Of a DNA stretch of 43,007 bases, positions 7,250-13,427 are shown piece after piece; the stretch's first letter is position 1; each line of letters starts with the position of its first letter. The DNA comes from a virus, in IMG/VR virus record IMGVR_UViG_3300045019_000021, positions 1 through 43,007 of that record, one strand, 5' to 3'. Position numbers and translations under genes: made by a program. The notes under the pieces are model-generated. The model saw only the letters and a program-made list of their open reading frames with translations. It ran no database searches and had not been told where the DNA came from.

Positions 7250-8107
7250 TTATGCTGCCTCTTTCTGAGTAAGTTGTTCTTTGCGGAGGTCTTTCGCCGC
7301 GGTGAATTGGTCGATCATTTCGGCGTTATTGCCGGCGAATTTGTAGGCGGCCATGTAAGCGGCTTTCAGTGCGTCCAGGCTGGTGGCACTGTCGATGGCG
7401 TTGATGTGATCCGCGAACGTCGGAGGCTCTTTGCCAGTCTCCAGCCATGCAAGCAGAGTCTTGCCGGTGTCTTGGCTGAGTTTGAAATACTGGCCGTCAA
7501 AGAGGCTTGTCCGGTCCTTGCTCGCGCTGGCGATGTGGTTGATGTCGATGTCGAACATGATGCCGAATTCGTATTCGAGCCCATCACGCTGAACCGGTGC
7601 CAAGCCGACTTTCTTCGGAACCTGTTTACCCTTGTCATTCGTCTCCAGCACGTATTCCTGTTTGGCGCGCATGGTGGCGATGATGTGGCAAGGACTGCGC
7701 AGCATCGCTTCGACCAGGGCGTTATGCTCCGGCGTGATAGTGCGCCAAGCAGCGAAGCCATTGGCCTTGCCGGAATCGGCGATCTTGCCTTGCTTGTCCA
7801 GCAAGCCGCCGTCGCCGGCCCAGGCATGCGAAAGCGAGTCGATGATGATGACGTTATAGCCGGCCGCCTCAAACTCGGCGATCGCGTCGAGATACTTCTT
7901 GACGGTGTAGGGCGCTTCGATCGTGATGATGTCGTAGTCACCCAGGTGGGCGTACAGGTCGCCGGAACCGTGTTCCGTGTCAATCAACCCAATCTTGCCG
8001 CCCAAACCAAAGGCGAGCTGCAACGCTCCGTAAGTCTTGCCCGCGCCGCTGGGCGCTGCGATACCAAGGCGAAGCTTAGAGCGCCTTCTTTCAGCTTTTC
8101 GAATCAT
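7250..8107 (-). CDS. RecA-fold AAA ATPase, Sak4-like recombinase, 285 aa
   Basis: Walker A is APSGAGKT at residues 18-25 and Walker B is VIIID at 86-90, followed by SLSHAW. The motif TMRAKQEYV and the ending [15 protein letters not shown] are typical of phage AAA_24/Sak4 proteins, RecA-like ATPases that promote strand annealing or invasion together with phage SSB. ATG 8107 is preferred over an upstream start: AAGGAG lies seven bases before it and it overlaps the upstream stop (ATGA). Adjacent ssb supports the recombination role. Confidence 0.85.
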   Translation of the reverse strand: MIRKAERRRSKLRLGIAAPSGAGKTYGALQLAFGLGGKIGLIDTEHGSGDLYAHLGDYDIITIEAPYTVKKYLDAIAEFEAAGYNVIIIDSLSHAWAGDGGLLDKQGKIADSGKANGFAAWRTITPEHNALVEAMLRSPCHIIATMRAKQEYVLETNDKGKQVPKKVGLAPVQRDGLEYEFGIMFDIDINHIASASKDRTSLFDGQYFKLSQDTGKTLLAWLETGKEPPTFADHINAIDSATSLDALKAAYMAAYKFAGNNAEMIDQFTAAKDLRKEQLTQKEAA

Positions 8108-8769
8108 TTCTTTGCTCCTTGAGGTCCGATTGGTGCGGTTAATGCGCGCTCTGGCGTCCACTTATGCTTAAAGAGTCTCGCGTACAGCGTCATGTAGCTG
8201 AGATTCAGCTCTTCGGCCCACTGAGCTACCGTCTTCGTCACGCCGTTATGCGTGATGTTCTTGTTGCTGCGCTTGTTGTTTGCCTGTTCTTTTGTTGAGG
8301 CCCAACGACAATTTTCAGGGGAGTAGTCGGCGTCCGGGTCAACACGGTCCAAAGAATGGCTTGAGGTCGGCGGATCACCCATGTCTTCCAAGAATTTCCG
8401 GAAATCGTTCCATCGCTCGCAAACTTTGATGCCGCGGCCGCCATAGAGCGGGAAGCTTTCTGTCCCGGGATTAGTGCAGCGCGCGTGCATTGAATGCCAT
8501 GTGTAGTAAGTTTTCGAGTCCTTGTGGCCGATGGTATGTCCATGCTTTAGCCGGTTAAACTTTCGGCCGCATCCACATGATGTCGTATGGCCCCGCCTCA
8601 AGTCTCTTGCCTGGGCAACTACATTTTTCCCGCATTCACAGATGCAGTTCCACGCCGCCCTTCCCTCACTGCCAGCTCGTCCGGCAAACGACGTGACAGT
8701 CAAATGTCCGAATTTGTCGCCGGGATTTAGCGGTGGCGCCTTCTTCCGTTCCGCTTTTCGTATTGCCAT
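8104..8769 (-). CDS. HNH-type phage endonuclease with AP2-like C-terminus, 221 aa
   Basis: The N-terminal third opens GDKFGHLTV and carries a zinc ribbon (Cys42, 44, 46, 65, 67). The middle has YTWHSMHARC, LYGGRGIKVCERW and the HNH-like SLDRVDPDADYSPENCRWA (residues 139-157). The C-terminus (NGVTKTVAQWAEELNLSYMTLYARL) is a DNA-binding helix module. This architecture belongs to free-standing homing endonuclease-like genes often misannotated as AP2/ERF proteins. ATG 8769 follows AGGAG. It sits between recombination genes and overlaps a small frame (8666-8890), consistent with insertion of a mobile gene. Confidence 0.8.
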   Translation of the reverse strand: MAIRKAERKKAPPLNPGDKFGHLTVTSFAGRAGSEGRAAWNCICECGKNVVAQARDLRRGHTTSCGCGRKFNRLKHGHTIGHKDSKTYYTWHSMHARCTNPGTESFPLYGGRGIKVCERWNDFRKFLEDMGDPPTSSHSLDRVDPDADYSPENCRWASTKEQANNKRSNKNITHNGVTKTVAQWAEELNLSYMTLYARLFKHKWTPERALTAPIGPQGAKK

Positions 8770-8890
8770 TTTCAACTCCTGTCTTTGTTAGATTCCGCCT
8801 TACGTTCTCTTCGATGTACTGCGCTTCATCCTCGTTTTGGGCTTGCTGCATCCAACAGGCTCCCATTTCAAAATCCTCGATTCCAGGCAT
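8666..8890 (-). CDS. Small hypothetical protein, possibly truncated by the HNH gene, 74 aa
   Basis: The frame from ATG 8890 encodes MPGIEDFEMGACWMQQAQ and a charged helix, then runs 104 bases into the HNH endonuclease gene in another frame. An AGGA sits upstream. The first 40 residues look like genuine coding sequence; the tail (RRQIRTFDCHVVCRTSWQ) looks like read-through of the endonuclease gene. It may be the 5' remnant of a gene disrupted by the endonuclease. An in-frame ATG at 8929 is an alternative start. Confidence 0.45.
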   Translation of the reverse strand: MPGIEDFEMGACWMQQAQNEDEAQYIEENVRRNLTKTGVENGNTKSGTEEGATAKSRRQIRTFDCHVVCRTSWQ

Positions 8891-8969
8891 GAGCTGCTTT
8901 CCTGACTGCTGCGCTAAAGCAGTAACCATTGCGCCTTGCCCGTCGATAAATTCGAATCAGCGTGATCAT
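8868..8969 (-). CDS. Small basic phage protein, 33 aa
   Basis: ATG 8969 follows GGAGGAAGAG and overlaps the stop of the micro-gene upstream (ATGA 8969-8966). The 33-residue product (MITLIRIYRRARRNGY then an AAVRKAAHAWNRGF helix) resembles short Arg-rich proteins found repeatedly in early operons of proteobacterial phages. Function unknown. Confidence 0.65.
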   Translation of the reverse strand: MITLIRIYRRARRNGYCFSAAVRKAAHAWNRGF

Positions 8970-9046
8970 CTCTTCCTCCACAGTTCGCCCATCCCCGCAC
9001 CAAAAACCATGGCAATTGCAGCGATGGTCAAAATAATTAGTTCCAT
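8966..9046 (-). CDS. 26-aa single-pass membrane micro-protein
   Basis: The frame from ATG 9046 to TGA 8966 encodes a hydrophobic helix (LIILTIAAIAMVFGAGMG) followed by a positively charged end (ELWRKR), a typical short inner-membrane peptide. It overlaps the upstream gene by 10 bases and the next by ATGA. The Shine-Dalgarno is weak, so translation probably depends on coupling. Confidence 0.55.
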   Translation of the reverse strand: MELIILTIAAIAMVFGAGMGELWRKR

Positions 9047-9339
9047 TGCGCTGCCCGCTTCTCGCGACGTTCTGCGATAATTTTTCGAGCCTCAATAAGG
9101 CGATCCCGAATTTCGCTAGGAGTTTTTTTCGACATATACTTCTGCGCGTTATCAATTACAAAATCGATGTCGTCGCCATGCGCAATCGCCATCCCTGTTT
9201 CAACGTGGCTTACTGTGTAAGTGCAGGGGCCGAGCGGGTTGTAATGCACGGCGAAGACCTCGCCCTCAGTATTTGGAAGTTCGACTGCATCGCCGATCAC
9301 CTCCTGATCGTCTTCGGTGCAACTAATCATGAATCTCAC
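9037..9339 (-). CDS. Hypothetical protein, 100 aa, GTG start
   Basis: GTG 9339 is chosen because it overlaps the upstream stop as GTGA and has a GGGTGG-type site five bases before it; a GTG at 9348 and an ATG at 9330 are alternatives. The protein has a beta-rich first half (AVELPNTEGEVFAVHYNPLG) and a charged C-terminal helix (SEIRDRLIEARKIIAERREKR). No known family or catalytic motif. Confidence 0.65.
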   Translation of the reverse strand: MRFMISCTEDDQEVIGDAVELPNTEGEVFAVHYNPLGPCTYTVSHVETGMAIAHGDDIDFVIDNAQKYMSKKTPSEIRDRLIEARKIIAERREKRAAQWN

Positions 9340-9464
9340 GCTATCCACCCTTGAACCATCTGAACCGCATCAGCAAGGCCAGAAGCAGCGCCGATAACAA
9401 GTAATACGCACAGAACATTGGCAAGCTGAGCGTCTACTTTCTTGAGATTGGATTTATCGTTCAT
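9336..9464 (-). CDS. 42-aa single-pass membrane micro-protein
   Basis: ATG 9464 follows GAGGAA and overlaps the upstream stop (ATGA); the stop TGA 9338-9336 overlaps the next GTG. The product has a charged N-terminus (MNDKSNLKKVDAQLAN) and one hydrophobic helix (VLCVLLVIGAASGLA). Coupling at both ends and a good Shine-Dalgarno make it convincing despite its size. Function unknown. Confidence 0.65.
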   Translation of the reverse strand: MNDKSNLKKVDAQLANVLCVLLVIGAASGLADAVQMVQGWIA

Positions 9465-9817
9465 GCTGCTTTCCTCAATGGTTGAATAACTGGATTCGGG
9501 ACTTCTTTCTCAAGCCTGGCTAATACGCGTTCTTCAAGGGCGCGCTTTTCATGGCCTTCGTACCAGATCGTCATGTCAGTGCCGCGCACGTAGAACATTC
9601 CGCCTTTGTCCGAGTGGAAGTCGATCTGGCCGGCAGTCGTGACGCTAGTGATCTCCAGATCGCGGTACACGCCGCGGCTCACGTCAAAGTCCACGCCGAC
9701 GAACTCGATCCGGACAGGGCAGGGAGCGGTCTGCACGAAGGTGGCAATCTGCTCGCCGTCGCGGAAGGCTTCGATCTGCAGCCCTTCCTCTTCGATCTCA
9801 ATCCAGTATTTGTCCAT
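9461..9817 (-). CDS. Hypothetical phage protein, 118 aa
   Basis: A beta-rich soluble protein: it starts DKYWIEIEEEGLQIEAFRDGEQIATFV, with a C-terminal helix EKRALEERVLARLEKEV. ATG 9817 has a GAGGAC site upstream and its stop overlaps the next start. Similar short proteins occur in phage early operons; no function is known. The 105 bases before it (9818-9922) carry no gene. Confidence 0.65.
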   Translation of the reverse strand: MDKYWIEIEEEGLQIEAFRDGEQIATFVQTAPCPVRIEFVGVDFDVSRGVYRDLEITSVTTAGQIDFHSDKGGMFYVRGTDMTIWYEGHEKRALEERVLARLEKEVPNPVIQPLRKAA

Positions 9818-9922
9818 GCTGTCCTCGCTGTTAATCGGGTGCCGCCTTAAAAGCTGGCGCGGGAACCAGGGCTATTTATCGAGCAAGCCAGCCGGGCCGT
9901 ATAGCGATCGGCCGACGCTCTC

Positions 9923-10396
9923 CTACTGTTCTGCGGGAACGACGAGACCGGCAATGCGCTCAATTTCCGCTGTCAGCAATTCCGCAAACTTGGTGACGTA
10001 CTGTTCATGTGCGAGGTATCCGCTAAAGCCATTGCCGTGCACATAACCAAGGTTGGCTTGCTCGGCCAGCTCAAGAATCTTTGCTTCGCTTGGGCCGACG
10101 ATTACAGGGGCGGTCGGCGCTGCTGGCTGCGCGGCGGGCTCGTAAGTCATCCTGAAAATTTCGTCTTTGCAGGGATAGATTTCGCCCTTTACGCCGCGAA
10201 TGATCCAGTCGCTGGGAGCGGCGATCATCACGCCTTCAAGGGTGAAAATATGAACGTCCCGGCCATAGCGATATAAGCCGCCAATGTCTTTAGGGTCCTT
10301 TTGCAATGCTTCGGAAATCCACATAGGAACATCCGATATCTGATTGCCATCCCATTGCACAGCTTCAATCACGACAGGCTTTTTACGGAATTGCAT
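9923..10396 (-). CDS. Phage protein of the FRKKPVVIEA type with PGDYG-like fold, 157 aa
   Basis: The N-terminal 85 residues (FRKKPVVIEAVQWDG ... FTLEGVMIAAPSDWIIRGVKGEIYPC ... FRMTYE) match a widespread small phage family of unknown function with a PGDYG-like domain. A Pro/Ala linker joins it to a C-terminal Ea22-like segment (SEAKILELAEQANLGYVHGNG ... FAELLTAEIER). It is thus a two-module fusion. The start abuts the upstream stop (TAA-ATG). Confidence 0.75.
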   Translation of the reverse strand: MQFRKKPVVIEAVQWDGNQISDVPMWISEALQKDPKDIGGLYRYGRDVHIFTLEGVMIAAPSDWIIRGVKGEIYPCKDEIFRMTYEPAAQPAAPTAPVIVGPSEAKILELAEQANLGYVHGNGFSGYLAHEQYVTKFAELLTAEIERIAGLVVPAEQ

Positions 10397-10717
10397 TTAC
10401 TTCCCCTCTTGCTTGGTGGCGCGGATGGCAGTGCGGAGATTGCGTTCGGCGATCAAGGCGGTTTCCGAGACGCCGGTGGATTCAACTAACTGCGGGTCCA
10501 AGTCATCCAGCTTGCTGCCGTCAAAATTGAATGCGGTATAAGCCAGCGCATCGGCTGCCTGCTGCATTACGAACAAATGCTGCTTCTCCCGCGCTTCCAG
10601 TTCCTCAATGCGGGCAGCAGCCTCAATCTCGATGGACGAAGGTTGCGTTTCGCCAGACTTCCACCCGAAGCTTTCAACGCGAGTTGCACGAAGCCTTGCG
10701 ATCAGATCGGCGCTCAT
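10397..10717 (-). CDS. Hypothetical phage protein with N-terminal coiled coil, 106 aa
   Basis: It opens SADLIARLRA, followed by IEIEAAARIEELEAREKQH, a helical heptad stretch, and ends EALIAERNLRTAIRATKQEGK. Phage proteins with this 'ADLIARLRA...AADRIEELE' pattern are common early-operon members of unknown function. It overlaps its neighbour by ATGA (10717-10714). Confidence 0.7.
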   Translation of the reverse strand: MSADLIARLRATRVESFGWKSGETQPSSIEIEAAARIEELEAREKQHLFVMQQAADALAYTAFNFDGSKLDDLDPQLVESTGVSETALIAERNLRTAIRATKQEGK

Positions 10718-11034
10718 GCTTGCTCTCCGCGAGCCTTTGCAAGTGCCATGCGAGTACGGTAGAGAATTGCTTCGAATGGATTGTCGCTATCCTTCACTGC
10801 CGCAACGCCAGCCATGTAGAACGCTTTGCTCATGGCATCGGCTACGTCGTACAGGTCAGGCACCGCTGAGATCAGGTGAGCATTTGCCATCGTGTCTTCT
10901 TGCAGCCAAAGTTCTGCGATTGGCTTCCGATCAGCCTTCGAGCGGATATCAACCGCACCGCCTGCCTTTTCAATCTCCCACGGTCCCGGCGTAAATTTCG
11001 CTTCCACGTTTCTCTCCTGTCCTGCGGCACTCAT
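10714..11034 (-). CDS. Conserved phage protein of the FTPGPWE type, 106 aa
   Basis: The motif AKFTPGPWEIEK near the start and MANAHLISAVPDLYDVADAM in the middle define a very common small phage family with no assigned role. The C-terminal helix (FEAILYRTRMALAKARGEQ) is also typical. It overlaps the genes on both sides by ATGA. Its function is unknown; high conservation among temperate phages suggests a general early role. Confidence 0.8.
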   Translation of the reverse strand: MSAAGQERNVEAKFTPGPWEIEKAGGAVDIRSKADRKPIAELWLQEDTMANAHLISAVPDLYDVADAMSKAFYMAGVAAVKDSDNPFEAILYRTRMALAKARGEQA

Positions 11035-11204
11035 TGCACGATCTCCTTCTTGCCATTCTCAATTAGCTCCAGCGCATACACAGATAGAGCCAGCATCTTC
11101 TGAATCGCCTTTGATGCATCAGCCGCCGTATCGCACTCGCAGGAGTTCAGGTATTCCTCAAGCTTGGACTTGGCGAGCAATTCGCATTCGGCTTCCGTTT
11201 TCAT
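11031..11204 (-). CDS. Small hypothetical protein, 57 aa
   Basis: ATG 11204 (AGGAGA seven bases upstream) is chosen; the upstream in-frame extension is low-complexity and overlaps the leader repeat. The peptide is helical with two close cysteines (LNSCECDTAADASKAI). Its stop overlaps the next start by ATGA. No family recognised. Its 5' leader contains one copy of a conserved hairpin also found in the PL leader. Confidence 0.65.
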   Translation of the reverse strand: MKTEAECELLAKSKLEEYLNSCECDTAADASKAIQKMLALSVYALELIENGKKEIVQ

Positions 11205-11215
11205 TTCTTCTCCTG

Positions 11216-11253
11216 TCTGGTTGCCCGCTCTGCGGGAGCTGTAGTGCTGATGT
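11216..11253 (-). repeat. Leader hairpin repeat, copy A
   Basis: On the minus strand a CCCGC-AGA-GCGGG stem (11236-11224) is followed by CAACCAGA and then the Shine-Dalgarno of the 57-aa gene. The flanks, including CATCA and GGCAACCAGA, match copy B in the PL leader, while the stem base pairs differ in a compensatory way. Confidence 0.6.
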
Positions 11254-11263
11254 GGCCGGCTGA

Positions 11264-11866
11264 TTAGCTGGCAGGCTTGAGGCTTTCGCGGAGTGCCTTG
11301 AGCCATGCATTGCGGTCGGCGGTACGCTGCAATTCTTCGGCGTGGTCTTTCTCGCGGCGCTTGATTGATTCCAGCAGCCTTAAAACTTCCGCACTTCTCC
11401 ACTCTTCGCCGGTCAAACGAGATGGCCGGTGGTTGACGTAGTAGTCGATGTTGCAGTCGAACCTGATGGATTCTTCGAGCTGATCAGCCATGAATTTCTT
11501 GAGTCCTTCATGCTCGCTGGTCGGCGGCTGCCATAGCGCGACCTGATCGAGCAAAGCCTGATACTTTTCGCGAAGGTTGTTTGCTTTTTCGATGTACTTC
11601 TGATTCCGTTTGATGGCATCAACGTACGATGCGTGCGCTTCGGCTTCTGCCTGCTCAGACGTGAGAGAGTGGATGCGCGCCAGCTCCTTGCGGTCTTCAT
11701 TGATGCGTTCGACGTCATACTGAGATGGTTCGAATGCCTCTGGAATCGGCGCGCCCAATGGTTCGTCGCGCATATCAATCGTCGCGCCCATCGCGCGGGA
11801 GCACCGCATAACAAACTGCTCAAACGTGATTCCGTCTTTTACTGCCGCTGTATAACCTGTTGGCAT
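11264..11866 (-). CDS. First gene of the leftward early operon, hypothetical 200-aa helical protein
   Basis: ATG 11866 follows AGGAGAAGAGGAA. The upstream in-frame extension overlaps the PL operator and is not coding. The protein starts PTGYTAAVKDGITFEQFVMRCSRAMGA and becomes strongly helical (ELARIHSLTSEQAEAEAHA, KANNLREKYQALLDQVALW, LLESIKRREKDHAEEL). Comparable early phage proteins are widespread and uncharacterised. In lambda this position is held by N; nothing here shows an Arg-rich N-like motif, so I do not call it an antiterminator. Confidence 0.75.
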   Translation of the reverse strand: MPTGYTAAVKDGITFEQFVMRCSRAMGATIDMRDEPLGAPIPEAFEPSQYDVERINEDRKELARIHSLTSEQAEAEAHASYVDAIKRNQKYIEKANNLREKYQALLDQVALWQPPTSEHEGLKKFMADQLEESIRFDCNIDYYVNHRPSRLTGEEWRSAEVLRLLESIKRREKDHAEELQRTADRNAWLKALRESLKPAS

Positions 11867-11887
11867 TTCCTCTTCTCCTATTTGCGC

Positions 11888-11936
11888 TCTGGTTGCCAGC
11901 TTTGCTGGACTAGCTGCGGTGTGTGGTGCTGATGAG
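11888..11936 (-). repeat. Leader hairpin repeat, copy B, in the PL leader
   Basis: The minus-strand stem CCAGC-AAA-GCTGG (11908-11896) is followed by CAACCAGA, as in copy A. Relative to copy A, two base pairs of the stem are changed on both sides, keeping pairing. It lies in the PL 5' leader between the promoter and the first gene, where a nut-like signal would be expected, but no boxA-like sequence is evident. Confidence 0.6.
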
Positions 11937-11940
11937 ATGT

Positions 11941-11969
11941 ATATTAGCGTAACGCTAAAGTAACAGCAA
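11941..11969 (-). promoter_or_regulatory. PL, leftward early promoter
   Basis: On the minus strand TTGCTG (-35, 11969-11964) and TAATAT (-10, 11946-11941) are separated by exactly 17 bp. Operator OL1 fills the spacer and touches the -10. The transcript would start near 11935, about 69 bases before the first ATG. PR has the same geometry and the same -10 hexamer. Confidence 0.8.
11944..11958. promoter_or_regulatory. Operator OL1
   Basis: TTAGCGTAACGCTAA, a perfect odd palindrome, differs from OR1 (15251-15265) only at its central base as read on the plus strand, which is the same site read from the other strand. It overlaps PL, so binding would block leftward early transcription. Confidence 0.85.
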
Positions 11970-11976
11970 GAGAAAA

Positions 11977-11991
11977 ATAGCGTAGCGCTAA
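11977..11991. promoter_or_regulatory. Operator OL2
   Basis: ATAGCGTAGCGCTAA is one outer base and two central bases away from the OL1/OR1 consensus. Its centre is 33 bp from OL1, about three helical turns, and lies just upstream of the PL -35. A further half-site (TTAGCG) is at 11998-12003. Confidence 0.75.
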
Positions 11992-12036
11992 AATATATTA
12001 GCGCGAGGGAGATGAGGGGAATGGCGTCGCCAAAAG

Positions 12037-12058
12037 AAAAACCCGGCGCTTGGCCGGG
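12037..12058 (-). terminator. Leftward rho-independent terminator 1 (proximal to PL)
   Basis: Read leftward, the stem CCCGGC/GCCGGG (six pairs, five-base loop) is followed by an uninterrupted T run (12041-12037). It is the last of three terminators that would stop transcripts from the 12293-13783 block before PL. Confidence 0.75.
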
Positions 12059-12073
12059 CTTGGAGGGAGAAGT

Positions 12074-12098
12074 AAAAAGCCCAGCGCGAAGGCTGGGC
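12074..12098 (-). terminator. Leftward rho-independent terminator 2
   Basis: Perfect seven-pair stem GCCCAGC/GCTGGGC (12098-12092 with 12085-12079), six-base loop, then five T residues on the minus strand. Confidence 0.8.
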
Positions 12099-12173
12099 AA
12101 AGTAAGCTAAAGGATTAGCTGCTGGGAGGAGGTAGAGAGAGCCCAGCGATGTAAGTATAGGTGATTCAGAAGT

Positions 12174-12197
12174 AAAAAGCCCAGCTCTGAGGCTGGG
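12174..12197 (-). terminator. Leftward rho-independent terminator 3
   Basis: Six-pair stem CCCAGC/GCTGGG, six-base loop, then GC-TTTTT on the minus strand. Shares its stem sequence and T tract with terminator 2, so the two may be duplicates; another GCTGGG/CCCAGC pair lies between them (12121-12147). Confidence 0.75.
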
Positions 12198-12204
12198 ATT
12201 GATG

Positions 12205-12259
12205 TTCTCATTAATGAGAATAGTTGTTATTTAGTAACGAAAATTCTCACAGGTGAGAA
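12205..12259. promoter_or_regulatory. Two related 16-bp palindromes, TTCTCA-N4-TGAGAA
   Basis: TTCTCATTAATGAGAA (12205-12220) is a perfect palindrome; TTCTCACAGGTGAGAA (12244-12259) has the same arms with seven pairing bases on each side. Centres are 39 bp apart. They lie between the DUF2335 stop and terminator 3, with no gene start nearby on either strand. They look like operator sites or RNA hairpins, unlike the other operator families in this window. Confidence 0.6.
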
Positions 12260-12292
12260 GTCTAGCGGTGATTGCGCTCAATGTTTTTGGGC

Positions 12293-12754
12293 TCATTCGT
12301 CCTTCTGCTTTCCAGATCGCAATGCATTTATGATGGATGCCACCGGCAATCCAATAAAAGCAACAGTCACGGCCCAGTGCTTGTCGTGGGCCATTGACCA
12401 TATTCCGCCACCGACACAAGTTAGAGCGACGACAGATCCTAGTACTGTCCCAAGTTTCTCATTTCCGAGAATCCCTTGAATTCGGGCATTTTCTATCTCG
12501 AGCTCTCGATCTCTGGCGGCTATGTCGGCGCGCTGTCCTTCAAGTTCGAGTTGTTGCCTGTGTTCTGCTTGAATGCGCGCCATCTCAATGATTTTGGATG
12601 CAGCGCCAGGCGAGATTCGGTCATATCCGGCCAGTATTTCTGGATGCGGGACAGGTCCTTCAAACTTTGAAGCTAGGACTTGAACGTGCTGTTGATGGGG
12701 TGGATTGCCAGACTGAGGCGTTTGCTTTTGTGGGGGCTTAGGTGCTTTTGCCAT
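12293..12754 (-). CDS. DUF2335 predicted membrane protein, 153 aa
   Basis: The segment VPHPEILAGYDRISPGAASKIIEMARIQAEHRQQLE (residues about 35-70) is the DUF2335 signature. A charged coiled-coil helix follows, then two membrane helices (LGTVLGSVVALTCVGGGIWSM and WAVTVAFIGLPVASIINAL) and a short cytoplasmic tail. DUF2335 proteins occur in prophages and chromosomes; their function is unknown. The start lies inside the upstream gene (17-bp overlap). It is the last gene before three terminators, so likely part of a lysogen-expressed accessory unit. Confidence 0.8.
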   Translation of the reverse strand: MAKAPKPPQKQTPQSGNPPHQQHVQVLASKFEGPVPHPEILAGYDRISPGAASKIIEMARIQAEHRQQLELEGQRADIAARDRELEIENARIQGILGNEKLGTVLGSVVALTCVGGGIWSMAHDKHWAVTVAFIGLPVASIINALRSGKQKDE

Positions 12755-12974
12755 ATCGGTGAACCGCCAATCCTATATCACGGCCAACAGCTTGCCAGTC
12801 AGAACGCATTGCGTCCATTGTGCTGTGTGCTGCTTTGCAAACAGGGACAATGGTTGTGCGAACTGGCTCAGGGCGTGACTTCTCGGAATGCGAGCACACA
12901 GCGCCACTTAGGCCTCGAGCGAGGCCGGCAAAAAATGCATCTTTTGCGGTTCGTTTGACTGTGAAGCTACTCAT
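12738..12974 (-). CDS. Hypothetical 78-aa protein of the accessory block
   Basis: ATG 12974 has GGAAGA upstream, and an extended -10 promoter (TGC-TATACT) lies 34 bases before it. The protein is basic and helical with three cysteines (for example AFFAGLARGLSGAVCSHSEK) and no signal peptide. It overlaps and is probably co-translated with the DUF2335 membrane protein. No family recognised. Confidence 0.65.
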   Translation of the reverse strand: MSSFTVKRTAKDAFFAGLARGLSGAVCSHSEKSRPEPVRTTIVPVCKAAHSTMDAMRSDWQAVGRDIGLAVHRYGKST

Positions 12975-13007
12975 TTATCTTCCGATGATCTTTGCGATTC
13001 AAAAAAC

Positions 13008-13047
13008 AGTATAGCAAACTTCTTTCCAACTTTTCCCAAACTTGGGA
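13008..13047 (-). promoter_or_regulatory. Extended -10 promoter with upstream palindrome
   Basis: Minus-strand TGC-TATACT (13016-13008) is a strong extended -10; the -35 is poor. The start point would be near 13001, giving a 27-base leader for the 78-aa gene. TCCCAA-AC-TTGGGA (13034-13047) is a perfect palindrome covering the -35 region, so it may be an operator. Two further inverted repeats built on GTTC/GAAC follow at about 13049-13085. Confidence 0.55.
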
Positions 13048-13127
13048 GTTCTACTGTTTAGTGGAACGCAAACTTCAAAGGTTCCATTTTCAACAACGTT
13101 GATTATTCCAATAAGAGCGGAAGGTTC

Positions 13128-13427
13128 TTAAGCGAGAACCTCAATTCTCTGCTGGTACAAAGTTTCTTTTCCGCCCCAGAGGTATTTGCCCTCTAGCGTG
13201 AGCAAAAAGATTGCGAGCCCTACGGCTGCTAGCACTAAGATCGGCCACAAGAAGGCAGCAGCGATTCCTGCAATCAGCCCCAGGATGTAAGATGGTAGCC
13301 ACCCCAAGCCGAAGCCAAATAGAAATCCATACGTTGCCATGCAATATATGTAGGCAATGGCAAAAGTCAGCCAAAAGGTAATATTCGATGCCGCTGCCGA
13401 AATCCTCTCATATGTTTCGTCGCTCAT
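13128..13427 (-). CDS. Multi-pass membrane protein, 99 aa, candidate superinfection exclusion or lysogenic conversion gene
   Basis: Three to four hydrophobic helices cover residues about 15-80 (FWLTFAIAYIYCMATYGFLFGFGL, YILGLIAGIAAAFLWPILVLAAVGLAIFLL). The start codon overlaps the stop of the secreted-protein gene (TGATG), so the pair is translationally coupled. Small membrane proteins beside a phage immunity region often exclude superinfecting phage or alter the host envelope; that role is inferred from position only. No family is recognised. Confidence 0.7.
   Translation of the reverse strand: MSDETYERISAAASNITFWLTFAIAYIYCMATYGFLFGFGLGWLPSYILGLIAGIAAAFLWPILVLAAVGLAIFLLTLEGKYLWGGKETLYQQRIEVLA

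Noticed and set aside
7366-7983. 205-aa frame inside the Sak4-like gene
   Set aside because: Ser/Arg/Thr-rich shadow of a real gene in another frame with no start signals.
11867-12100. N-terminal extension of the first PL gene with a hydrophobic stretch
   Set aside because: The extension runs through PL and OL1/OL2 and lacks a start signal; ATG 11866 has a strong Shine-Dalgarno.
12231-12419. 62-aa leftward frame through the DUF2335 end
   Set aside because: It is out of frame inside DUF2335, lacks a Shine-Dalgarno and crosses the palindromes.
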